Assembly: GCA_021205715.1 (NCBI GenBank) | Contig: JAJPXA010000248.1 | Coordinates: forward strand, 1-5,070 | Reading direction: 5' to 3' | Origin: Bacillota bacterium | GTDB lineage: Bacteria; Bacillota; Clostridia; UBA1381 | DNA length: 5,070 nucleotides | Part shown: piece by piece, positions 1 to 5,007 of the stretch | Layout: each line of letters starts with the position of its first letter | Numbering within the stretch: the first letter of the stretch is position 1 | The notes under the pieces: model-generated | The model's input: the letters and a program-made list of their open reading frames with translations, nothing else | Told to the model about the DNA's origin: nothing | Database searches by the model: none | Program-made: the position numbers and the translations under genes

Positions 1-107
1 CATTTTAATTTTGCAAGTAATTTATTTATATTTTTTAAACTTTTTTTAAAATGCTGTTTTTTTTGACTTATAAAGTGATAATAATAGTGAAAAGTTACAG
101 ATTTTTA
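1..107. other. AT-rich gene-free upstream region
   Basis: No credible coding region lies here on either strand. The + strand is strongly T-rich up to about position 64, with several runs of six to eight T, and then becomes A-rich. A lone TTGACT hexamer occurs at 63-68, but no good -10 box sits 16-18 bases downstream of it. The T runs could be the tail of a terminator whose stem lies left of the window, but no stem is visible. The region probably separates an upstream transcription unit from the hprK operon. Confidence 0.6.
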
Positions 108-136
108 TTGAAATATGAAAGAAATTAAAATATAAT
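108..136 (+). promoter_or_regulatory. Predicted sigma-A-type promoter of the hprK-whiA operon
   Basis: A -35 box TTGAAA (108-113; consensus TTGACA) and a perfect -10 box TATAAT (131-136) are separated by exactly 17 bases. Transcription would start near 142-144, about 100 nt before the hprK start codon. The surroundings are AT-rich, as expected for a housekeeping promoter in Firmicutes. This is the best promoter match in the window, and its position ahead of five closely spaced co-directional genes makes it the likely operon promoter. No cre-like or other operator was recognised overlapping it. Confidence 0.75.
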
Positions 137-142
137 ACTGAG

Positions 143-242
143 TGAGGGAGATTATATATATTCTCCGTAACAGATTTATCCGATTGTCCGAAACGGATTT
201 TGACGCCGCGGGTTGTCGGTAATTATGAAAGGCGGAAAAAAT
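143..242 (+). other. 5' untranslated leader of hprK mRNA
   Basis: This stretch of about 100 nt lies between the predicted transcription start and the hprK start codon. It can form a 5-bp hairpin, GGAGA (147-151) with TCTCC (162-166) around a ten-base AT loop. There is also ATCCG (178-182) with CGGAT (194-198), which competes with a tighter TCCG/CGGA pair at 187-190 and 194-197. A CCGCGG site sits at 206-211. No known riboswitch or T-box was recognised, and the structures are too small to claim a regulatory role. Confidence 0.4.
228..235 (+). promoter_or_regulatory. Ribosome binding site that decides the hprK start
   Basis: AAAGGCGGA lies 7 bases ahead of the ATG at 243. The alternative in-frame starts, TTG at 213 and ATG at 225, have no purine-rich Shine-Dalgarno-like stretch upstream; the bases before them are GC-mixed and pyrimidine-containing. 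The site would lie inside the coding region if either upstream start were used. That argues for ATG 243 and a 312-residue protein that lines up with the usual N-terminus of the family. Confidence 0.7.
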
Positions 243-1181
243 ATGGCGGAATTTACGATACCATTGACTCAGATAATAGAGGATTTTGATTTGGAAACGG
301 TTTACGAAACCAAGGATATTGAATCCATAAATGTCGGAAGCTCGGATGTCAACCGTCCGGGACTTCAAATGGTGGGATATTTTAATTTGTTTGACCACGA
401 GCGTCTGCAAATTATGGGAAAAACCGAATTTTCATTTTTGGAGCAGTTTTCGGCGGAGGAGCGCGTTAAGAAGTTGGAGGCGTTTTTCGCGCAGAAGTTT
501 CCGGCGCTTATTGTGGCGCGCGATATACAGATGTTCCCCGAAATGGAAGAGCTTGCCGAAAAATATAATGTTAATATATTAAGAACGGAGCTTGGAACAT
601 CATCGTTTATGAGCGCCATAATACGCTATTTGAACGTTCAAATAGCGCCCAGACGCACGCGTCACGGCGTTCTTGTCGAGGTTTACGGCGAGGGTATATT
701 GATTATGGGCGAGAGCGGCGTAGGAAAGAGCGAGTGCGCCATCGAGCTTGTAAAACGCGGACACAGACTTGTCGCGGACGACGCGGTTGAGATAAAGCGC
801 GTGTCGGACAGAACGCTTGTCGGCTCCGCACCCGATATTATCCGTCATTTTGTAGAGGTCAGAGGAATAGGTATTATAGATGTAAAGGAAATCTTCGGTA
901 TGGGCGCGGTCAAGGATTCGCAGTCGATAGATATGATTATCCATCTCGAAACGTGGGAGGACGGCAAGCAGTACGACCGTCTTGGTATGGTTGACGAGTA
1001 CACCAATATTATGGGTCTTAACATTCCGTCGCTTACAATTCCCGTGAAGCTCGGACGTAACCTCGCGGTTATAGTGGAGGTCGCGGCGATGAACAACAGG
1101 CAAAAGCGTATGGGATATAACGCGGCGATTGAGCTGAACAACCGCCTTATGACTCAGATGGAGCAGAATATGAATCTATAA
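243..1181 (+). CDS. hprK: HPr kinase/phosphorylase (bifunctional HPr Ser kinase)
   Basis: Cytoplasmic bifunctional enzyme. It phosphorylates the phosphocarrier protein HPr on a serine (Ser46 in Bacillus), using ATP or pyrophosphate, and removes that phosphate again, which drives carbon catabolite repression through CcpA. Numbered from ATG 243 (312 aa; B. subtilis HprK is about 310), the N-terminal domain covers roughly residues 1-128. The kinase domain follows, with His141 in HGVLVEVYG, the P-loop GESGVGKS at 156-163, the VADD segment at 177-180 holding the catalytic acid region, and the HPrK signature VEVRGIGIIDV at 204-214. The QYDRLG and GRNLAVIVEVAAMN segments near the C-terminus are also typical. 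All key residues appear intact. Starts at TTG 213 or ATG 225 would add 10 or 6 residues but lack ribosome binding sites. First gene of the operon, 16 nt before murB. The gene for its substrate HPr is not in the window. Confidence 0.96.
   Translation: MAEFTIPLTQIIEDFDLETVYETKDIESINVGSSDVNRPGLQMVGYFNLFDHERLQIMGKTEFSFLEQFSAEERVKKLEAFFAQKFPALIVARDIQMFPEMEELAEKYNVNILRTELGTSSFMSAIIRYLNVQIAPRRTRHGVLVEVYGEGILIMGESGVGKSECAIELVKRGHRLVADDAVEIKRVSDRTLVGSAPDIIRHFVEVRGIGIIDVKEIFGMGAVKDSQSIDMIIHLETWEDGKQYDRLGMVDEYTNIMGLNIPSLTIPVKLGRNLAVIVEVAAMNNRQKRMGYNAAIELNNRLMTQMEQNMNL
624..647. repeat. Perfect 24-bp palindrome inside hprK
   Basis: The half-site CGCTATTTGAAC is followed directly by its exact reverse complement GTTCAAATAGCG. 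It is in register with the hprK reading frame: eight whole codons, residues 128-135, RYLNVQIA. Read on the other strand the same eight codons recur, so both strands spell the same octapeptide. The site lies at the junction between the N-terminal and kinase domains. As RNA it could fold into a hairpin of about 10 bp with a 4-base loop. It has no spacer between half-sites, so it does not fit the LexA/DinR box (GAAC, four bases, GTTC) or a cre site. Function unknown, possibly coincidental. Confidence 0.9.
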
Positions 1182-1197
1182 ATTAAGGAGCGTATAA

Positions 1198-2094
1198 GTG
1201 GATATAAAAAAATTGGCGGAAATATCCGAAAATATAGTATTTGACGAGGAAATGAAGCGTCATACGACGTTTAGAATAGGAGGCGCGGCGGACGCGTTCG
1301 CTGACGTTGGGTCGGCGGAGGAGATTGCCGCGCTTATTATGGCTTGCCGAAGCGGAGATATTCCTTATATAATAGTAGGAAACGGTTCAAATTTGTTGGT
1401 AAGCGACAAAGGCATACGCGGACTCGTGATTCATATAGGACGGAATATGTCAGGATGCGTCGTGGAAGGCGAGGAAATTTTCGCGGAAGCGGGAATTTTA
1501 ATGTCGGCGCTCGCGTCGAAAGCCGCGGCGGCGGAGCTTACGGGCTTTGAGGAGCTTTCGGGAATACCCGGAACTCTCGGCGGCGGCATTTTTATGAATG
1601 CCGGAGCCTACGGCGGCGAAATGAAAAACGTGTTGGAAGAGGTTACGTTTTTAAACGCGGACGGCGGCATAGAAACCAAAAGCGCGGATGAGCTTGAGCT
1701 TGGCTACAGGACGAGTGTTTTTCAGACGAAGCCTTATGTTATATTATCATGCAGATTGAAGCTCAAAAAAGGAAGCGCGGACGAGATACGCGCGAAAACG
1801 GATGAATATAAGAAAAGACGCACGGAAAAACAGCCGTTGTCGCTCCCGTCGGCGGGAAGCACGTTTAAGCGCCCCGAGGGATATTTCGCGGGCAAGCTGA
1901 TAGAGGACAGCGGACTTAAAGGATATTCGGTCGGCGGCGCGGCGGTGTCGGAACTGCATTCCGGCTTCGTTGTAAATCGCGGCGGCGCGACGGCAAAGGA
2001 CGTTTCAGAGCTTATAGAGTATGTTCAAAAGACCGTAAAAGAAAAATTCGGAGTGAATCTTGAAGCCGAGGTGAGATTTGTCGGCGAAAAATAG
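1198..2094 (+). CDS. murB: UDP-N-acetylenolpyruvoylglucosamine reductase
   Basis: Cytoplasmic FAD enzyme that uses NADPH to reduce UDP-GlcNAc-enolpyruvate to UDP-MurNAc, the second committed step of peptidoglycan precursor synthesis. The 298 residues match the type II (Gram-positive) MurB size. The FAD-binding part includes RIGG at 26-29, GNGSNLLV at 61-68 and the GIPGTLGGGIFMNAGAYGGE block at 122-141. GYRTSVF carries the expected substrate-site Arg171. The C-terminal domain has PSAGSTFKRP, where Ser221 corresponds to the proton-donating serine (Ser229 in E. coli), and Glu291 in LEAEVRF matches the catalytic glutamate. The start is GTG, 7 bases after AAGGAG (1185-1190); I see no better ATG. 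It sits 16 nt after hprK and 41 nt before rapZ, so it is most likely cotranscribed. Nothing is broken or unusual. Confidence 0.97.
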   Translation: MDIKKLAEISENIVFDEEMKRHTTFRIGGAADAFADVGSAEEIAALIMACRSGDIPYIIVGNGSNLLVSDKGIRGLVIHIGRNMSGCVVEGEEIFAEAGILMSALASKAAAAELTGFEELSGIPGTLGGGIFMNAGAYGGEMKNVLEEVTFLNADGGIETKSADELELGYRTSVFQTKPYVILSCRLKLKKGSADEIRAKTDEYKKRRTEKQPLSLPSAGSTFKRPEGYFAGKLIEDSGLKGYSVGGAAVSELHSGFVVNRGGATAKDVSELIEYVQKTVKEKFGVNLEAEVRFVGEK

Positions 2095-2135
2095 GGCATT
2101 TAAGATAAAAACAGCAGTGTTGGGGAGATGATACA

Positions 2136-2996
2136 ATGATTCAGTATACGATAGTGACCGGTATGTCCGGCTCGGGAAAGACGAGGGTTATAAGATATTT
2201 GGAGGATATGGGGTACTTTTGTATCGACAATATGCCGCCGGCGCTGATTCCGAAGTTTGCGGAAATGCTTTCGTCCGTAAACGGTAATTTCAGCAATGTC
2301 GCGCTCGTTATAGACTCGCGTTTGGGCGAGATGATAAACGAGCTTATTACACAGGTGAATACTCTTCGCGAAAGAGGCTATGACTGCAAGGTGATATTCC
2401 TCGACGCCGACGACGAAACGCTTATAAACCGCTATAAGGAAACAAGGCGAAATCATCCGCTTAACAATCCCGACGGCTTAAAGGCGTCGATTGAAGAGGA
2501 GCGGCAGATGATGAAGAAGCTGTTCACATTCGCCGATATTATAATCGACACGTCGAATTTAAGCCCGCAGGATTTAAGGGAATCGCTCAAGGCGATGTAC
2601 GAAAACGAGGGGCACAAATACGAGCTGAAAATAAAGGTTATGGCGTTCGGATTTAAGTACGGTATCCCGACGGAGGCGGATTTGGTTTTTGACGTCAGGT
2701 GCTTCCCGAATCCGTTCTATGTGGATGAGCTAAAGCATAAAACCGGAAACGATAAGGCGGTTCAGGACTACGTTATGAGCTCGTCATCATCGGTTAAGTT
2801 TATGGAAAAGCTTTGCGATATGATAGAGTTTTTGATACCGCTTTATGTTGAGGAGGGCAAGCTTTCGCTTACGATTGCGGTTGGCTGTACCGGCGGAAAG
2901 CACAGAAGCGTCACGATGGCGAACAAGCTCGGCGAGTTTTTAAAGCGTATGGGATGCTCGGTGGAAATGCTCTACCGCGACATCGGGCGCGAATAG
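2136..2996 (+). CDS. rapZ: RapZ/YvcJ family nucleotide-binding protein
   Basis: P-loop protein of the RapZ/YvcJ family. In E. coli RapZ is an RNA-binding adaptor that controls glucosamine-6-phosphate synthase through small RNAs. In B. subtilis YvcJ binds and hydrolyses nucleotides and has been linked to competence, so the exact role in this organism is inferred. The 286 residues are close to family length. The N-terminal ATPase-like domain has Walker A GMSGSGKT at 9-16, the conserved CIDNMPP at 29-35 and a hydrophobic Walker B-like strand ending FLDA at 88-91. The C-terminal domain holds FGFKYGIP (171-178), DVRCFPNPF (186-194), TGNDKAV (203-209) and the hallmark GCTGGKHRSV (250-259). ATG 2136 follows GGGGAG (2122-2127) by 8 bases. 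An out-of-frame ATG at 2128 opens only a 3-codon frame. It lies 25 nt before yvcK, its common genomic partner. Confidence 0.96.
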   Translation: MIQYTIVTGMSGSGKTRVIRYLEDMGYFCIDNMPPALIPKFAEMLSSVNGNFSNVALVIDSRLGEMINELITQVNTLRERGYDCKVIFLDADDETLINRYKETRRNHPLNNPDGLKASIEEERQMMKKLFTFADIIIDTSNLSPQDLRESLKAMYENEGHKYELKIKVMAFGFKYGIPTEADLVFDVRCFPNPFYVDELKHKTGNDKAVQDYVMSSSSSVKFMEKLCDMIEFLIPLYVEEGKLSLTIAVGCTGGKHRSVTMANKLGEFLKRMGCSVEMLYRDIGRE

Positions 2997-3021
2997 CTGA
3001 TAGAAGTAAGAAGGTGAGGCA

Positions 3022-3984
3022 ATGAGTAAAAAGGTTGTCGCGTTCGGAGGAGGAACGGGACTTTCGACTATGCTTGAGGGTTTGAAAATGTATACTCCGG
3101 ATATAACCGCGGTTGTGTCCGTGGCGGATGACGGCGGCTCTTCGGGGATATTGAGAAACGATTTGGGTATGCTCCCTCCGGGCGATGTGAGAAACTGCCT
3201 TAGCGCGCTCAGCAATACCGACCCGCAGCTTCGGGAGATTATAAATTTTCGATTTGGGGAGGGAAGTCTTAAAGGTCACAGCCTTGGGAATATCCTTCTC
3301 GCCGCGCTTAATGAGATGTCGGAGAATTTTGAAACGGCGGTGGCAAAGCTCTCATCCATTTTGGGAATAGTCGGAAAGGTTTATCCCGTAACGAACGAGA
3401 GCATAACATTAAGGGCGGTTTTGGCAAACGGCGGCATTATAGACGGCGAATCGAGCATAGGGGAATATTCGGACGCGATGTGGAACAGAATAGAGCGTGT
3501 GGAGCTTGTGCCGGCGAATCCGATGCCGGCGGGCGGCGTTCTTGAGGCGATAGCGGCGGCGGATATTATAGTATTCGGCCCCGGCAGTCTGTATACGAGC
3601 GTTATACCGAATCTGCTTGTCGAGGGCATAACGGACGCTGTCAAAAAAAGCGGCGCGCTTAAAATTTACGTCTGCAATATTATGACGCAGCGCGGCGAAA
3701 CCGAGGGGTATACGGTGTCGGAGCATATAGCGGCGCTTGAAAAGCACTCATATGAGGGCATTGCCGATATTACTATAGTAAACAATTCCTTAATTCCCGG
3801 TGAGTTAAGGAATAAATATATGGAAGAAAACGCGGAACCCGTACATATAGATGCCGAGAATATTTTGAAACATTCAAAGCTGATACAGGGTAATCTTGTG
3901 CTTGTAAAGGACGGGCTGATACGGCATAATTTCAGCAGGCTTGCAAGAACGATAGTGCAGGTGGGCGACGGCTTCTGCGGTTAG
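3022..3984 (+). CDS. yvcK: Gluconeogenesis factor YvcK/GlmR (CofD-like family)
   Basis: Cytoplasmic Rossmann-like protein related to CofD (2-phospho-L-lactate transferase). In B. subtilis YvcK (GlmR) is needed for growth and normal shape on gluconeogenic carbon sources, binds UDP-sugars such as UDP-GlcNAc, and stimulates glucosamine-6-phosphate synthase. The role here is transferred from that work. The 320 residues match the usual 310-330. Visible motifs are the nucleotide-sugar loop GGGTGLS at 9-15, ADDGGSSG at 35-42, PPGDVRN at 52-58, GHSLGN at 85-90, FGPGSLYTSV at 185-194 and NIMTQRGETEGY at 219-230. ATG 3022 follows AAGGTG (3011-3016) by 5 bases. It lies 25 nt after rapZ and 10 nt before whiA, and its TAG stop overlaps the whiA ribosome binding site, so translation of the two is probably coupled. 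The C-terminal RHNFSRLART (301-310) holds Ser305 and Thr310. I could not establish whether either matches the PrkC-modified threonine of B. subtilis. Confidence 0.96.
   Translation: MSKKVVAFGGGTGLSTMLEGLKMYTPDITAVVSVADDGGSSGILRNDLGMLPPGDVRNCLSALSNTDPQLREIINFRFGEGSLKGHSLGNILLAALNEMSENFETAVAKLSSILGIVGKVYPVTNESITLRAVLANGGIIDGESSIGEYSDAMWNRIERVELVPANPMPAGGVLEAIAAADIIVFGPGSLYTSVIPNLLVEGITDAVKKSGALKIYVCNIMTQRGETEGYTVSEHIAALEKHSYEGIADITIVNNSLIPGELRNKYMEENAEPVHIDAENILKHSKLIQGNLVLVKDGLIRHNFSRLARTIVQVGDGFCG
3785..3813 (+). repeat. Strong intragenic hairpin in yvcK
   Basis: ATTCCTTAA (3785-3793) is a perfect 9-bp match to TTAAGGAAT (3805-3813). Pairing continues inward as T-G, T-A and C-G, giving a 12-bp stem with one wobble pair around the five-base loop 3797-3801. 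It codes for residues around NNSLIPGELRNK of YvcK. No U-rich run follows, so it is not an intrinsic terminator. It could act as an mRNA processing or stability element in the operon transcript, or be a by-product of the codons used. Confidence 0.7.
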
Positions 3985-3989
3985 GAGGA
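3982..3989 (+). promoter_or_regulatory. whiA ribosome binding site overlapping the yvcK stop codon
   Basis: TAGGAGGAT contains AGGAGG (3983-3988), the strongest Shine-Dalgarno match in the window, 6 bases before the whiA ATG. Its first three bases are the yvcK stop codon. Ribosomes ending yvcK therefore arrive directly on the whiA initiation site, which favours translational coupling and fixes the whiA start at 3995. Confidence 0.8.
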
Positions 3990-3994
3990 TAGGG

Positions 3995-4846
3995 ATGTCT
4001 TTTTCATCCGGCGTTAAGGAAAGGCTTTGCGAATGCAGGGGCAAGTGCGCAAACTGTGTCGCCGCGGAAACCGCGGGAATATTGCTTTTCGGCGGCAGGG
4101 TAAGCGGCGGAATACAGTTTACAACAGAGAATGAGAAAATCGCGAAGCGCTTGCAAAGGGATATATATGAGAGCGCCGGACTTGAAACGGAATATGTCAA
4201 AAAACCCGGCGCGAATCAGTTTAATATAGACGGCGCGGCGGCGGAAACGGTTAAAAAAGCCGTCGATTGGATGCCGCGCGCAAAGCGCTGCTGCAAGAGC
4301 GCGTACGCGCGCGGCGCGTTTTTGGGCGGCGGTTCGGTAACGGATCCGAAGCGCAGTTATCATTTGGAGATGAACACAAGGGACGCGGAGCAGATAGGTG
4401 TGCTTAAAGAAATTTTCGAGCAAGGCGGCATTGCCGTGAAAATCACGCGCCGCAAAGATATGTATGTCGCGTATATAAAGGATTGCGAAACAATAGCGGA
4501 CGCGCTCGGTTTTATGGGCGCGCAAAGCATGGCACTCGATATGTTCTCCATTCAGGTGGAAAAGGAGCTGAGAAACGGCATAAACCGCCGCGTGAATTGC
4601 GAAACGGCAAACACGGACAAGCTGATAACCGCGTCGTCAAAGCATTTGGCGGCGATACAGAAGATAAAGACGGCGGGAAAGTGGTCAAAGCTCCCCGAAA
4701 CGCTTAGAGAAATAGGCGAGCTTAGAGAACGCTATCCCGAGGTGAGCCTAAAGGAGCTGGGAGAAAAAACCAATCCCCCGATAGGCAAAAGCGGCGTGAA
4801 TCACAGGTTGAACAGGATAATTAAAATTGCGGAGGATGAAAAGTAA
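3995..4846 (+). CDS. whiA: DNA-binding protein WhiA
   Basis: WhiA family protein: a degenerate LAGLIDADG homing-endonuclease fold joined to a C-terminal helix-turn-helix. In Streptomyces it is a sporulation regulator. In B. subtilis it binds the nucleoid and affects cell division and chromosome segregation. Visible features are the N-terminal MSFSSGVKERL, the core RCCKSAYARGAFLGGGSV at 98-115 with SYHLEM at 121-126, RNGINRRVNCETAN at 193-206, and the C-terminal helix-turn-helix with SLKELGE (251-257) and GKSGVNHRLNRI (264-275). At 283 residues it is shorter than the usual 300-330. The stretch before the RCCK motif is about 20 residues shorter than I recall for B. subtilis, and the C-terminal tail is brief. 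Cys12, Cys14, Cys18 and Cys21 form an unusual N-terminal cluster. ATG 3995 follows AGGAGG by 6 bases. It is the last gene of the block; no crh/ptsH (HPr-like) gene follows in the window. Confidence 0.94.
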   Translation: MSFSSGVKERLCECRGKCANCVAAETAGILLFGGRVSGGIQFTTENEKIAKRLQRDIYESAGLETEYVKKPGANQFNIDGAAAETVKKAVDWMPRAKRCCKSAYARGAFLGGGSVTDPKRSYHLEMNTRDAEQIGVLKEIFEQGGIAVKITRRKDMYVAYIKDCETIADALGFMGAQSMALDMFSIQVEKELRNGINRRVNCETANTDKLITASSKHLAAIQKIKTAGKWSKLPETLREIGELRERYPEVSLKELGEKTNPPIGKSGVNHRLNRIIKIAEDEK

Positions 4847-4859
4847 AAATGCGGAACGG

Positions 4860-4889
4860 CGGTGCGGTAAATTTGTGTTTAGCGCACTG
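4860..4889 (+). other. Hairpin just downstream of whiA
   Basis: CGGTGCG (4860-4866) pairs with CGCACTG (4883-4889) through seven pairs including one G-U. After a G-G mismatch, TAAA (4868-4871) pairs with TTTA (4878-4881) around a six-base loop. It begins 13 nt after the whiA stop codon. No U-tract follows, so it is not a standard intrinsic terminator. It may instead protect the 3' end of the operon mRNA. Confidence 0.45.
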
Positions 4890-4908
4890 ATTGACATTTG
4901 TAAACATT

Positions 4909-4934
4909 GTGCTCGACATAGCATTCTTTTTCTT
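4909..4934 (+). terminator. Weak candidate rho-independent terminator of the operon
   Basis: GTGCT (4909-4913) pairs with AGCAT (4920-4924), with G-U as the outermost pair, around a six-base loop. It is followed directly by TCTTTTTCTT (4925-4934). The U-rich run is good, but the stem is only 4-5 bp, and the same U run is also the left arm of the next hairpin (4923-4944). It is the best-placed terminator candidate after whiA, but weak. Confidence 0.3.
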
Positions 4935-4944
4935 AAAAAAGAAT
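4923..4944. repeat. AT-rich hairpin 1 of a tandem pair
   Basis: ATTCTTTTT (4923-4931) and AAAAAGAAT (4936-4944) form a perfect 9-bp stem around the loop CTTA. Its left arm shares the 10-base string TTCTTTTTCT with hairpin 2, so the two look like diverged tandem copies. Confidence 0.7.
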
Positions 4945-4951
4945 TAAAAGA

Positions 4952-4971
4952 CTTCTTTTTCTGAAAAGAAG
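4952..4971. repeat. AT-rich hairpin 2 of a tandem pair
   Basis: CTTCTTTT (4952-4959) and AAAAGAAG (4964-4971) form a perfect 8-bp stem around TCTG. On the minus strand the hairpin is followed by a T-rich stretch (TCTTTTAATTCTTTTTT), so it could terminate transcription arriving from the right. Confidence 0.7.
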
Positions 4972-4984
4972 CAAAAGCACCTCT

Positions 4985-5007
4985 GCGACTTTGTATAACA
5001 AAGTCGC
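4985..5007. repeat. Perfect 10-bp hairpin GCGACTTTGT / ACAAAGTCGC
   Basis: The arms at 4985-4994 and 4998-5007 are exact reverse complements around the three-base loop ATA. This is the most stable hairpin of the tail. No T run follows on the + strand. On the minus strand the sequence after it is only moderately T-rich (AGAGGTGCTTTTGC). It is probably part of an extragenic repeat element together with the flanking AT-rich hairpins. Confidence 0.75.

Noticed and set aside
63..68. TTGACT as a -35 box of a second upstream promoter
   Set aside because: The hexamers 16-18 bases downstream (TAGTGA, AGTGAA) do not resemble a -10 box; the nearby GATAAT is only 8 bases away.
624..647. Reading the hprK palindrome as a LexA box or a CcpA cre site
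   Set aside because: The LexA/DinR box needs four bases between GAAC and GTTC, whereas here they abut; the cre consensus is longer and does not align.
600..1103. Long minus-strand open frame opposite hprK (167 codons)
   Set aside because: It is antisense to a fully conserved hprK, has no recognisable domain, and is one of several antisense open frames expected in codon-biased genes.
4062..4076. CCGCGG-AAA-CCGCGG inverted/direct repeat in whiA
   Set aside because: Short, with a three-base loop, and explained by the codons for Ala-Ala-Glu-Thr-Ala-Gly.
4299..4323. GC-rich hairpin GCGCG/CGCGC near TTTTT inside whiA as an intragenic terminator
   Set aside because: The stem is only 5 bp and is separated from the T run by six bases; 12-bp GC palindromes here follow from Ala/Arg codons.
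4004..4525. Minus-strand open frame of 173 codons opposite whiA
   Set aside because: It is rich in Arg and Ala, as expected for an antisense shadow of GC-rich codons; no motif or ribosome binding site supports it, and whiA itself is clearly real.
4849..4890. 13-codon ORF right after whiA (MRNGGAVNLCLAH)
   Set aside because: The GGAGG at 4831-4835 lies 13 bases upstream, too far for good initiation, and the peptide is within the size range expected by chance.
4891..4920. TTGACA followed by GACATA as a promoter for a downstream gene
   Set aside because: The -35 is perfect, but the only -10-like hexamer at a suitable distance is poor, and no gene follows within the window.
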